Source of the DNA: Mayamaea pseudoterrestris
Taxonomy: Eukaryota; Bacillariophyta; Bacillariophyceae; Sellaphorales; Sellaphoraceae
Reading direction: 5' to 3'
NCBI GenBank assembly: GCA_027923505.1
Contig: BROI01000015.1
Coordinates: 1-64,000, forward strand
DNA: 64,000 bases
The notes beneath the pieces are model-generated. The model saw only the letters and a list, made by a program, of their open reading frames with translations. It searched no databases and had not been told where the DNA came from. This document shows positions 32,027 through 42,400 of this stretch, in pieces (the stretch's first letter is position 1; each line of letters opens with the position of its first letter). The translations under genes and the position numbers were made by a program.

Positions 32027-33199
32027 ATGTATAATGGCATCGGACTCTCTTCTTCCCGCGGGACTGCGACATCAGGTCATGTACAGAAAAGCAGGGGCCA
32101 CGTCAACAGTCAGCGACAACGCCGAACAATGGAACGCAACGCTCGAGACGGTCCGCAGCGGTCGCATAACATCGTTTCTTCGGCTGCAAGAGAACAAGGA
32201 AATTTGGAATTGCAGCTCCATGAAAGAAAGCGTCAACTGGAGAATCAGCTTCTGATTTTGCGAGAAGAGATGGAGGAAGAAGGACTTGTTGATGAAGAAA
32301 TTAAAACAACGATTCTGAAGCGTCGAGAGGAAGCTTATGATCAATGGAGGTTAGAGGAGAAACGAAATGCGGAGAAACGAAAAACAACTCAACATCAAGG
32401 TGCAGCTATGGAAAGTGTTGATGCAAGAAAATCAGCAACTCCGGTGAATACGGTCGCTTTGCAGGTGATGGGAAGACAGTCTCCTGCGCGAGCCTGTTTC
32501 AATTGTGGGGAAGGTGGCCATATCGCTCGCCAATGTCCGCATCCCCGACAGGAGCGATCGCAGCGCACCGCACAAACGCAGGTTTTAGATCTCTTATATA
32601 AGCAAGAGGAGAACCAAAAATTAGCGCGAGCACTAGGTATCCAACCGGACCAGCATCGGGAAGGTGTCGCCTTTGACAGAGATTTTCAAGAACTAAGACG
32701 ACTTGAGCGCAAAAAGGAACGAGAACAAATACTAAAAATGGAAGAAAAAGAAAACCAACGACAGCGCAAGCTGAAGAGGCGCGAAGCCAAGAAAACGAAA
32801 CCTGTAAAGAAACGACGATGCCGGTCTCCCAGTCCAAGCTCGAGCGACGTCTTGTCTCGGCCGTCCATCTCGTCTTCATCATCATCATCGTCGTCGTCAT
32901 CCTTCTCTTCCGCTTCTACTCATAAAAATTCGAGACGCAGTGGGAGGAGGCGTCGATACTATAGTTCGTCAAGCGCTGAATCAAGTTCATCGGGATCGTC
33001 TCGGAGTCATTCATGCAGCCCAACTGCCAGCGATCATTATCCTCCTACTCGTGGCCGAGATAAAACGATTGATGCATCAAAAAAAGGAAATTCTAGCAGC
33101 GCTCATTCAGTGTCTTCCTCTGGATCGTCTTCGTTCGAGTCCAGTGCTTCGCGGTCGCGCAGCCGATCGAGTCGCCTGTCGAATTTCAAGCGACGTTAA
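32027..33199 (+). CDS. Cwc21/SRRM2-like spliceosome protein with CCHC knuckle and RS domain
   Basis: 390 aa. The N-terminus MYNGIGLSSSRGTATSGHVQ is the nearly invariant Cwc21/SRRM2 opening (MYNGIGLxTPRGSGTNGYVQ), the part that reaches the spliceosome catalytic centre through Prp8 and Snu114. Residues about 58-105 form a cwf21-type helix (LERKRQLENQ...MEEEGLVDEEIKTTI). A CCHC zinc knuckle follows (C157-x2-C160-x4-H165-x4-C170). Then comes a Lys/Arg/Glu-rich coiled stretch (about 220-275) and a Ser/Arg-rich tail typical of splicing factors. Yeast Cwc21 is short (135 aa) and human SRRM2 is very long; this one is intermediate. The zinc knuckle inside a Cwc21 protein is unusual. It acts in the nucleus. 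Confidence 0.85.
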   Translation: MYNGIGLSSSRGTATSGHVQKSRGHVNSQRQRRTMERNARDGPQRSHNIVSSAAREQGNLELQLHERKRQLENQLLILREEMEEEGLVDEEIKTTILKRREEAYDQWRLEEKRNAEKRKTTQHQGAAMESVDARKSATPVNTVALQVMGRQSPARACFNCGEGGHIARQCPHPRQERSQRTAQTQVLDLLYKQEENQKLARALGIQPDQHREGVAFDRDFQELRRLERKKEREQILKMEEKENQRQRKLKRREAKKTKPVKKRRCRSPSPSSSDVLSRPSISSSSSSSSSSSFSSASTHKNSRRSGRRRRYYSSSSAESSSSGSSRSHSCSPTASDHYPPTRGRDKTIDASKKGNSSSAHSVSSSGSSSFESSASRSRSRSSRLSNFKRR

Positions 33200-33338
33200 A
33201 GACAATGCAATAACTAATGTTACGATGATTTATGTTATGCGTGCTTCTAATTCAATATTGACTACCGAAGTTTAATGATTAATCTATCGCACCTTTTAAC
33301 GGCCTTTGCAGCACATTGAATAACAATGTAGCAGAAAA

Positions 33339-34938
33339 CTAAATGCGAATCTGATACGATCCCGCCTTTGTAATGTATCGCACCCAGCGGTTTGTATGAT
33401 ATCCAGACTTGTCATAAACTCGCAAAAACCTGACATGAACGCCACTGGCGGTAAACATGGGTACCTGGAACTCAACGTTAATGGGCGGGCGTGTCCATGG
33501 CTTCGGGCGGACCGTGGGCATAAGATCAACGTCAGCGTTAATGATGCACTCCGCTTTTCCGGCGAAACGCTTTACGCGCCAAACAATTGCCTGTTGCTCC
33601 GGTTCATACTTGGCACGACCAAAGGTATTCTTAATCTTGGCCTTGGACGTATTTTTCGGCACTGGAATCTTTACGACAACGTGGGTAGCAAACAACTGAT
33701 CGGAAAAATTGGCAATAACCTTGACATTGATCGAGACCTTGGTCATATTTTGCTCCTCCTGCACAGCAGGAATGACGCGAAAAGGTAGCACAATATTTTC
33801 CGAGACTCGATAACGCATAAGCTCGTACTCGCCGTCAGGAGGAATAAAAGTAATTGTGCGGTCGGCATCAAATTTACCTAGCCGCACGCAACGATGAAAA
33901 ACGCAGTCACTGATTTCAACACCAGGCTTTCGGTCTTCCTTCTCCTTGTCAATGACAAGCTTGTCGTTCAAGCCAAACTTGCATTCGGGCATGCCAGTCA
34001 GTTTGGTGTTCATCTGCACAGCTCCGGTCACTTCATTGCGCAGAACGCTTCCGGTCGACGATAAAAGCAAGTTGACGCTTTCAAGCACATCAATGTATAC
34101 CTCATTCTTCTTGTGGCGAATCCCCTCGCGCCTCCAGTCAATTGCTCCAGTAATCTGGCTGGTCAGCTGGCTGGGTTCGGGTTCATCCTGCGGGCGGGTA
34201 TTGCCCAAGTTAATATAAAGGCGAAGGACATCCACAGATGTATTTTGCGGGTATCCGAAATCCATCGTCTCATCCATGAGCTCGTAAATAAGCGTCATGT
34301 TATTGCGCATGTGATTCTCGTCAAAGTCTTCGCCCAAGTAGGCCTTGAGTATCTTGATAAGTTGAAAGAGGTACTCAAAGACCAATGCGGGATTTACGTT
34401 GGCCCGAGTCAAAGCGACAAAGTACATGTTCAAATGACGAGTATAGAGAAAGGAGCAATTCTCTATGCGCTTGACTGGAGGTTCCGATCCAGTTTCCTTG
34501 GCGGCAACAACCTGAAGAATTATTACAGAAAGAAAGGATTGAGTTTGCAGCTGCGTTTAACGTATTTAGCTCACTTATTCAGCCCAATATGTTAATTTGT
34601 GTAAATGGGAAAATGGAATGCTAATAATAGGCAAGTGGCAAGGGGCTGCCCCGTCTCGTGCATCGGTTCGAAGGAGCAGCTTGCGAGAAAGGAACAATTC
34701 GCTACTTACTTGAAGTCGAAACGAGTCTGCGGCCGCACGTCCAACATCGTCTCTTTGTTATTATAAAAGAAGAAGAAAATGCATAAGATAACGGATGTCA
34801 CAAAGCAACGACAGGTTGATTGCTGCAATACAAAACTCTCGCTGAAGCAATCAGCGTCAAACAGAAAATGACCTACCTATACTGACGGGAGATCATAATG
34901 TCTCCCTTTTGATTTAGCACCATTATCATGGAAATCAT
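33339..34938 (-). CDS. AP-2 adaptor complex mu subunit
   Basis: Three exons: 34938-34877 (MISMIMVLNQKGDIMISRQY), 34752-34710 and 34511-33339. Introns are 34876-34753 (124 bp) and 34709-34512 (198 bp), with GT...AG ends. The spliced protein is 425 aa (human AP2M1 435). The N-terminal longin-like part runs from MISMIMVLNQKGD through DDVGRAAADSFRLQ to YFVALTRANVNPALVFEYLF, and is followed by FGYPQNTSVDVLR and, from ITGAIDWRREGIRHKKNEVY, the mu homology domain: LESVNLLLSSTGSVL, GMPECKFGLNDKLV, FIPPDGEYELMRYR, ENIVLPFRVIP, and WVRYITKAGSYQIR at the end. FGYPQN and the MHD point to AP-2 rather than AP-1 or AP-3. It recognises YxxPhi cargo in clathrin-mediated endocytosis at the plasma membrane. Both small first exons were found by reading the splice signals; only the third exon is evident as a long frame. 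Confidence 0.93.
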
Positions 34939-35026
34939 TATGGCGTGCGTCGTCAATTGCTGCGACTAATTGTATCTGTAAGAAGGCTCGTTCTGTCTCG
35001 AGGCAACGTAATGCAGGCAGCAGCAG

Positions 35027-35393
35027 CAGTGAGCAACACGCTGGGATGCATGCGCTGATTTGGATCGCGCGCAGCGATGGATGGTCATTCGAGCTGGAAG
35101 GGGGTGTTCACCCCCACCGATCGCCGTGGGCCTTTGGTAGCTATCAATTGCAAGCCAGAGCATATAGCTGTGCAATAGTCCCGTAGCACATTAGACTTCC
35201 ATACCAGCAAAGCATGCAGTGAAACATTGCGACAACAGTCAGTAATAGTATTTACAATATTTATTACAATCACCCTACTCGCCATTGTGCCATGCCCCGC
35301 ATCCATGTGAGAAAAAAAGATGAGCATTTTACAACTACGATTCATCAACGTTCCTAATCCAAATGCCGACGCTTTTCTGTCCCTCCTCGTTGA
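35027..35393. repeat. Copy of the UTP20 3' end and downstream flank
   Basis: 367 bp nearly identical to 44350-44715 (same orientation, roughly eight differences by eye, one of them an indel). The second location contains the last 12-13 codons of UTP20 and its 3' flank, so this one is the copied piece or vice versa. Both borders are sharp: beyond 35027 and 35393 the two loci do not resemble each other. The last 13 codons plus stop (about 35354-35395) are kept, including GGTEKRRHL and the TAG. Confidence 0.9.
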
Positions 35394-35716
35394 GCCGATC
35401 GTCGATGGATGCTGGACTGGCATGCCAGCGGTTGCAATGATCTTGGACGACAAGCCTTGGGACAACACAAGGTGATTTTCTGATACCACGAGCTCGCGGG
35501 AACATATACCATTGAAGCTGTGGCACCGGAGTTTGATCGTCTTTGCAAAAAGACGACGGCAGTATCGAGCAGTACTGCCAGTCCGAGGATTGCCGCTGTA
35601 ACAATTGCAGATCGCTTGGGATTGCTGCGCATCTTTCGCCTGAAATTGATCCGAAGGCTCTTGGCGATGGATACTCGCGGTGTAGACGGTTCCGTAGACT
35701 CCCTCAAAATCGTCAT
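35354..35716 (-). CDS. Chimeric ORF: membrane-anchored N-part fused to UTP20 tail (doubtful gene)
   Basis: 120 codons from ATG 35716; the frame is open to about 35800 without another ATG. It has one predicted membrane helix (KRSAIVTAAILGLAVLLDTAVVFL) flanked by basic residues, then a Cys/Ser-rich stretch. The last 12 residues (QRGGTEKRRHLD) are the UTP20 C-terminus, in the same frame, and use the UTP20 stop codon copied in the 35027-35393 duplication. No family recognised. It could be a real young chimeric gene or an open frame produced by the rearrangement. An alternative is a short intron joining basic/Lys-rich sequence upstream (see 35800-36260). Confidence 0.35.
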   Translation of the reverse strand: MTILRESTEPSTPRVSIAKSLRINFRRKMRSNPKRSAIVTAAILGLAVLLDTAVVFLQRRSNSGATASMVYVPASSWYQKITLCCPKACRPRSLQPLACQSSIHRRSAQRGGTEKRRHLD

Positions 35717-36260
35717 CGTCAAAAGCAGGTTGACATTCAAGCGATTTCTGATATCCAACCAAGTCTGCGATGCGGATGCATCGGCATTGTCATTGGACAC
35801 CAGATTTTTACCTGATGATGGGCTTTGGTGACCTTTTTACCTTTTTCTTGGCCGTCGGTATCAAAGCGGCGCGATTGTCCGCTTCTTTCTTTGCCCCTGG
35901 GGTATCGAATTCGACGTTTGTTGTGGCAGTGCACGTTTGGACATGTCTTTCAATACTGGCGGCCTTGCCGCCCCTCTCTTTGCTCCGTTTCTCCCTTGTC
36001 TAATCATCACTGGTATCTGGCTCAGTTTCGGCTTTTTGACGCCTGAGCAGACAGTTTTTTCAGGACCTTTTCCTTCTCGTCCTGGGGATGTCACTACCGG
36101 CTCGTCGTTCATCGTCGTCGTCGTCGCTGGGAGATGCTCTCTTCGTCACTCATTTCGGACTGCTGCATGTATCTACAAGCATTCACGCATTTTCTCTCCT
36201 GGTTTTCGAAACAGTGAGGGGAGAAAAAAGCCGCCACCCTTGGTCGAGTTGGCCGCTCCG
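35717..36260 (-). pseudogene. Decayed or unresolved charged-protein coding stretch
   Basis: On the minus strand, runs of disordered-protein-like coding sequence occur in different frames and are broken by stops: ERASPSDDDDDERRAG, DEKEKVLKKLSAQASKSRN and EFDTPGAKKEADNRAALIP. A basic stretch KKKVKRSPKPIIR also appears. This pattern suggests either a decayed host gene for a charged nuclear-type protein or a gene with several tiny introns that I cannot place. No family recognised. Confidence 0.3.
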
Positions 36261-37200
36261 TGATGGATTTGGCGATCACGATTCATATCAGCGGTGCGAC
36301 ATCAGTCGTGGTTTTATACCGCTCTGCGCACCTTCGACATCTCATCATCAACATTGCAGCCATCCTCAGCTGCGGTGCTTCGTGTAGCTACAGTAGGGCG
36401 GCGGTTTATGGTGTACAAAGTTTCAAATGGCGACGCAGCGATGCCCAATAAAGTGTTTAGGTTTGAGTTCAAACTTCAGTGTGGCTTAGGCTGCATCCAT
36501 GATTCAACGCGGCAAGCTGCTGGCTGCTTTGACCTACTCAGTGGTAGATGCCTTGATTTTGCCATTTTCGATTAAGCTCACGATACTCTTTTGAGAGACT
36601 TTTATCAGAACATGTGTTTTGCAAAGAGCTTTTTGTCGCCATGCTAGACGCGTTCGTGTCTCGTTGGCCGTGTGACAGGTGCTCGCTGAAAATTTGTGGC
36701 CAAAGCGGAAGGAGTGCGGTCATGGTGTCATGGCCGCGAACCGAGCCCATCGCTCATTTCCAACTCGCTGCACGTATGGCAGTTTTGTCGACCATTCCGG
36801 GATTAGGAAACGTTTCGTCTTCCGAGTCATTTGTATTGAATCAGGACGGAACGAAATTACTCTCATTGCAGCACTAATCTGCGTCGAACGAGCTGGGCAA
36901 TCGCGCAGCTCATCCTTCGCACGGATCAAGTATTTCCAGACAATACAATGGTGGACACCAATCAGACTCGTCACGGTCGAAGTGCCGCCATGATGATTGT
37001 AACTGTGGCGTCGGTGGGATTGCTTGTGCCATTACCATGAGCAGAATGTTTGACGACTCTTTTTCTCCCAGCTCAAATAATGCAAATCAAAAGAAGGTGC
37101 ATCTTGAAACTGAACGCCGAAACCTCATGCTTGCTTGGAATAGACCTTGATGTAAATGAATTGCACGACCTTGTAACGGTCAAAAGCGTTACAAGACGGA
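36261..37200. other. Low-coding stretch, nothing recognised
   Basis: About 940 bp in which frames up to about 100 codons occur on both strands, but none shows consistent composition, a domain or a start context. No RNA gene or repeat recognised. Confidence 0.4.
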
Positions 37201-37210
37201 CGAACCTTCC

Positions 37211-38052
37211 ATGGCGCCAAGCATTGCACGAACATCTCGCCCACCACTCAGCAGGAAACAAACGAAAGCGCCAACGAAACCGGCGAAAGAAGAGAGAAAT
37301 AACAGTTCATCCTCCATTGTTCCGACCCAGTCACTTGGTACGCAAGCCCCCACTTGGGTGTATTCGTACATGCGTGGGCCAGAGCCAACGGCGGAAATGA
37401 AACCGTGGCACCCACTCTGAATGCAACGAGCGAGCCTTCGCTGACGCCATCGCTAATCTTGACGACAGCACCTCCGACTGTTACACTTGGAACTGAGAAT
37501 ATCAACGACAAAAGAAACAGACAGCAAGTTATAAAAGATCAAGAGCAGTCCATCTCGTTCATGACTGAAGCGCCAACTTTTCAGTTGGCAACGGAAACTC
37601 CAACTATCGGCATCATTGGCACGCATCCTCCAACACTTACTCCCCGCAATATGCAGCCATCATCTGCTCCAAGTATATCGACAGCTGCTCCATCCTTTTT
37701 GTTCGACAACATGGAAGGAGTACCAACCACTACTCCCGTCAAGAGGCGCATGCGTAAAACCATTGCACCAACCGTTCGCATGCGCCGACGACGATCCAAA
37801 ACAGTGGAGCACCGACGCGCCGGGCATGCGACGGCGTCCACCAACGATTGCTCCACGCGACGCAAGCGGCGCGTTACGGCAGCACCAACGGCAAACGCAT
37901 TGACATTGGCACCGTCAAGTGCTGCACCGTCCGTCGTACCCGTTCCCACCCAGGAGCCAACGGTGCACATGTTTACCGACTTTTGGCCGACGCCGTCGCC
38001 ATTGATTGCGACGGAACTGCCGCAGTCGGAAGTGAATGGTAACAGAGATTGA
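37211..38052 (+). CDS. Thr/Pro-rich mucin-like ORF (start unresolved)
   Basis: From about 37354 to 38052 one frame encodes about 230 aa rich in Thr, Pro, Ser and Ala, with repeats of APT and PTxxP type (TEAPTFQLATETPT, TAAPTANALTLAPSSAAPS, VPTQEPTVH) broken by Arg/Lys-rich islands. The frame has no ATG at its 5' end. The preceding 37211-37390 is similar in character in another frame (KQTKAPTKPAKEERNN, SIVPTQSLGTQAPT). A small intron, or one indel near the run of C at 37349, would explain the shift. Diatom surface and frustule proteins often carry such Thr/Pro repeats. It might be a decayed gene. Confidence 0.4.
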
Positions 38053-38287
38053 GCGCAGCCGTAGTGGTGGCAGGAAAAGAAAGTTTACATGGATGCTTGA
38101 AACAACATTTTGCGTGAGCAGTAAAAATCAATAAGATAAATAAATTTAATTGTGTATGGTTCGGTGCTTAAGCAAGACTACGAGTAGACTGACAGTTCCA
38201 GTTGCAAATAGAGGTTCACATGTGTTTCCTCGAAAGAAAGTATACTCAAGACCACATCCACCACCAGCAGCATTCTACCGGTAGCCT

Positions 38288-39238
38288 CTATGACAATTGC
38301 GAAAGTAGTTGATCCGCAGCTCGCTCCACGTTGTTGTTTGTCGCCTGCAGCGTGCGAACTACTTGATCTTGGTCAAAGCCCATCATGACGAGCTGCTCAA
38401 TGGCGGCTGGGTCTGCTTCACGACAACTGGTCGTGGCGGAGCTACTACTGGGCGAACCATTGGACGAGCATTAGCAGCCGCAGCATGATGATTCAAGACG
38501 TTTACTCCATTGGCTGCTGTGGAAATCAAGACGCGCGGTGGCGCTTGCACCTTTTGCAGCAGCAGCGTCGCGTGGCTGGCAAGCCCCATGACGTTTGGAA
38601 ACTGCAGTTGCAGCCTGCAAAACAAGCAGCAAGCCATCATTCCCCAATATAGCGGGTTGCAGTCCCTCACGGAACAATACTAGGCCAAAGAGATAAAAGA
38701 TTGACTTTTCCGATGCTTCCAAACCAAGAATGGAGAAGAAGCTTGGATATAGTCGCGGCGCGTAGCAGTAGTAGAGCCACAGGCAAGCTCCCAGCAGCGG
38801 ATACGGTCCGTCGTAACGCTTGCCTGGCATGACATTGACCGTCAGTAGCTCCAACAGTATCACGAGAGCATTGCAAAAGAGACATAGCCATATGAACCGC
38901 AAGCTTCCAAGCTCACGCTCATATCTTCGCCCAAACGTCCCCAGCAGTATACCTCCAAGTATGAGAGGACCCGGCGCTGAAAAGGTTAATTTACAAACCA
39001 TCAGGCGAAATATTATGGCAACTATGCTCGCCGTTGGTTCGTTGTTTTCGTAATATTCAAGTAAATGCCAAACGTTTCGCATCAGGTACAGCAGCAAGAC
39101 TTGGGCGAGGAGCAGTTTTGTCACTGGCGCGCCGTCAAACATTTTGAAACTAGAGCCTGCTGCTGCATGGTGACTGCGAGCGGCGGCAGCTGGAGGTACT
39201 GCTGGAGGTACCATGATGTTTTGAATAGGGCGGGGCAT
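38288..39238 (-). CDS. UBAC2-like rhomboid pseudoprotease with UBA domain
   Basis: The minus strand encodes a rhomboid-like membrane part from ATG 39238, with about five hydrophobic segments. It includes the family features LTFSAPGPLILGGILLGTFG, RRYERELGSLRF and SEKSIFYLFGLVLF; no serine-protease catalytic pair is visible. A UBA domain ends the gene (ADPAAIEQLVMMGFDQDQVV...LQATNNNVERAADQLLSQL, stop at 38288). UBAC2 retains lipid-droplet and ERAD factors at the ER and binds ubiquitin. Between the two parts the reading frame is uncertain. A 138-bp intron (38550-38413; donor G|GTGCAAG, acceptor GCAG|ACC) would give a 270-aa protein. However, another frame (MMACCLFCRLQLQFPNVMG) looks like family sequence, so a different small intron or a frameshift is possible. 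The start codon lies 16 bp from a copia LTR. Confidence 0.75.
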
Positions 39239-39254
39239 GTGACAATGTCATGGG

Positions 39255-39465
39255 TGTTGGATCTAGAATATATCTTGCGCGCCCTTGAAGCGACACTAAT
39301 GATTAAGCAGAACAGAGTCAATAAAACCACTTTACTTATTTTCTCCAAGAAGTGATCGTCCTCGATCCACTCCTTCGGTTGCCGCTTACCGCGCTTACTT
39401 AAATGTGACCGTCTTCGTGACGTCACCGCTGCCGCTTCGGTTTGGGTTCTCATCCATGCTCAACA
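39255..39465 (-). repeat. LTR of copia element D (3' side)
   Basis: 211 bp. Compared with the 44204-44351 LTR it carries an extra block of about 63 bp flanked by TTACTTA repeats. The block contains TTTTCTCCAAGAAG, which is the reverse complement of the leader next to the other LTR (44190-44203). Outside that block I find no difference by eye. The final codons of the gag-pol frame overlap this LTR. Confidence 0.85.
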
Positions 39466-42400
39466 CACTCCTTTGGGCCGAGTAGTACTTACTGCTCGAG
39501 GCCAGATTCATAACCAGGTTGCGGAGCTTGCCAAACTGGGCTCCCTGCAATGGTTTCGTGAAGAAATCCGCGACCATGTCTCCGGTCGGACAATGCTCAA
39601 TGTTGACTTCACCAGCTGCCACGCGATCTTTCACAAAGAAGTACCGAACATTCATGTGTCGCGTGCGCTTTGTACTTGAGCTTCTGCCATTCTTTTCCAA
39701 CAGCATTGAACTCATATTGTCTTGATACAATTTCGTGTCTTTGACCCCGAAACCTTGCGCCTTCAGAAAATATCCTGTCCACAGCAACTGCGGTAGCACA
39801 TCATGAACTCCCACAACTTCGCTCTCCGTCGAGCTTCTTGTTACCAACTTCTGTTTAGCCGACGTACTGTACACTGATCCTTGGCCAAGTGTCATTGTTC
39901 CACCAGTGTGACCCTTCATGTCTGGGTGCACCGCGTACGACGCATCCACCCACCACTGGACTATCCCGGACTGGTCCGCCTTCAGCGTCAACACCATGTC
40001 CACGCTTCCGCGTAAATATTTAATCACTCTTGCAGCCTTCTTATAGTCGTCTTCGTCAGGCTGCTGCAGCCTCGTGCTCAAGAAAGAAATCGCTGTGCGA
40101 ATATCCGGTCGCGCTCGCTGACTCAGATACAGACACTGCATCACAATCGTCACAAAAATCTGCTTCTTCGCTTCGCTCAACATGACAGGATTTTCCGATA
40201 TCTGAAACAAGTGACTGGCTGCCGGAGTAGCTGCCGTTCCATCCATGTCGTCTGGCGCATGATGCAGGATGTTCTTCACATAGTCAACCATGTTGATTGC
40301 TACTTCTCCAGGCTTAGTATAGTCCAATACCATGCCGAGGTAGTCGTGCACTTTTCCGCGTGACTTATTCATTGGAGTCTCCTTGCCAAACTCCTCATCC
40401 ATCTGCGCGATGAACTCATCCACTACGCTCACGTCGACGTGCGAAATCTTCAAATCGTCCACGTGCCATCCCACGGTGATTTGCTTCCCATTGACAATCT
40501 TGTTGCACACACACGGATCGTACGGGTTCTTCTCGAAGCCCCACTCAAGCAATTTTGCGGACAACTTCTCCCAGAATAGTCGCGCTGCTCGAAGCGTACC
40601 ATAAAGCGCCATGAGTAATTCAACATACATGACTTTCTCGCCATTCTCCATTGTGACGCAAGGCTCGTACATCTCGCGATCAATTTCCAACAGTAGCTCC
40701 ACCATCTTCCCAGTGAAACGAACGTGCACCAACTCATCCATTTCCGCTTGCATGAAAGCACCCGGTACATCAACCACAGCAACCTCGCGCCCTTCCATAG
40801 CGTCAATGATAGCTGTCAGAAAGATGGCCTCTGTCGCTATCGTTGGAGATGCTGCGTCTTCCTTTGCAGTGTATGCTCGTTGCTTGCGTCCATCCGCGCA
40901 TCCGCGTCCCTTCACAGTCCCGCATCTCTTGCGCTTGAGAAACATCAAATACGCCAGAGCGTCCTTGCGCTGCTGCGGAGTCAGAGTGCATTGGGGGACT
41001 GCCTTCATGACGTGCCTGTCGTGTAGCTGCTGCATTTCCTTGCGCACTGCCTCCACTCCAGCATCGCCAAAAGCCTTTAAACCTTGTCGCATATTCATCT
41101 GTGCCGTGACGAGTGGCTCCGACACTTCCTCTGCAGCGTCGAGCGTGAACAAATGAGCGAACGAGCGAGGTTTGCGCGCACGCAGGCCATACCGACCAGT
41201 GCGTGGGCCATAGCGCGCATCGAAATCCTCTTCGTCTGCAGCAGCTGGCACTCCTTCAATTTCGCCTTCATCGGGCACTCCTTCAATTTCGCCATCATCC
41301 ACGGCTGGCGCGTCGTCAAGTTCGCCGTCAATGGCCTCACCATCCTCGTCGTTCGGCACTCCTTCGATTGCGCCGTCAGCACCATCGTCGTCGTCGTCGT
41401 CGTCATAATCAGAGTCATCATCATCCTCGGCGTCATCTTCGTGCCACATGACTGGCTCAGCAGCCTCCGCAACACGGTGGCGGTCCATGAACACGATGCC
41501 CGGATTGGCCTTCTGTTGACGAGCGAGACGATGCACGCGCTCAATGACATCATCAGGCATGGGCAAAGGCGTAGCGTGCCCACGATTCAGAACTTTGCCC
41601 GAAGACAAACTGAGGAAATAAAACCCACCCTGCACATTACCAGTCGGGCGCAGAGCCAGCGCACCGATCGTGCGCGCCTGCATGTCATTGCTGTGCGACT
41701 CATGCGTTTGCACATACTGACCAAATTCATACTTGCAATGCCGATTAAAGTCAACTGTCTGACCAGTCACAATAGTGCGTGGACTGAGATCCTTCGAAAT
41801 GCCACGCTCGTTCGGAAACGCATTCAACCAAAACACGGCAGACTTCGTCATTTCGATAACCAAGCGTGCCGGCACGTGCTTAAATGGCAACGTGTTGTAT
41901 GTCGCGCGCACCCGTTCTTTCACGACACGGATAAAACGTTCAATTTCGCCAACGTGTTCATCCTCAGATGTCGCATTGAGCGCCACTCCGAGATCAGCCA
42001 ACGCGCCAAGCATTGGAGCGAACTCCCCATCCATCAGAGCCGCGACGACACGGAACCCACCGCGTGCGTAAATCTTCAACACAGACTCGATTGCCTTCAA
42101 CATAACCGGAAGCGTACGGTTTTGAATCACCTCAACCGTAGCAAAACGAATGCTGCGGGAGAACGTCACCAACATAGGGACTTTGTTGATATACATGATG
42201 TCAGCACAAAGAGTAACGTCTCGATAGCGACTCATGATAGCCGGTGGAAGCTGCTCAACAATCGCAGGCTTCACCAGATGCGACGCGCGACGCGTCGTCT
42301 TTCCTTTTAACGAGCCAACATCTGGTCCAAAGATGTGCTCAGCAGCCAGGATGTCGGCCTTCGTCACAGGACAGTTCGGCAACTGATTGCTAGTAACGAT

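Noticed and set aside
41084-42310. 408-codon plus-strand frame
   Set aside because: Antisense shadow of the integrase-linker region of element D.
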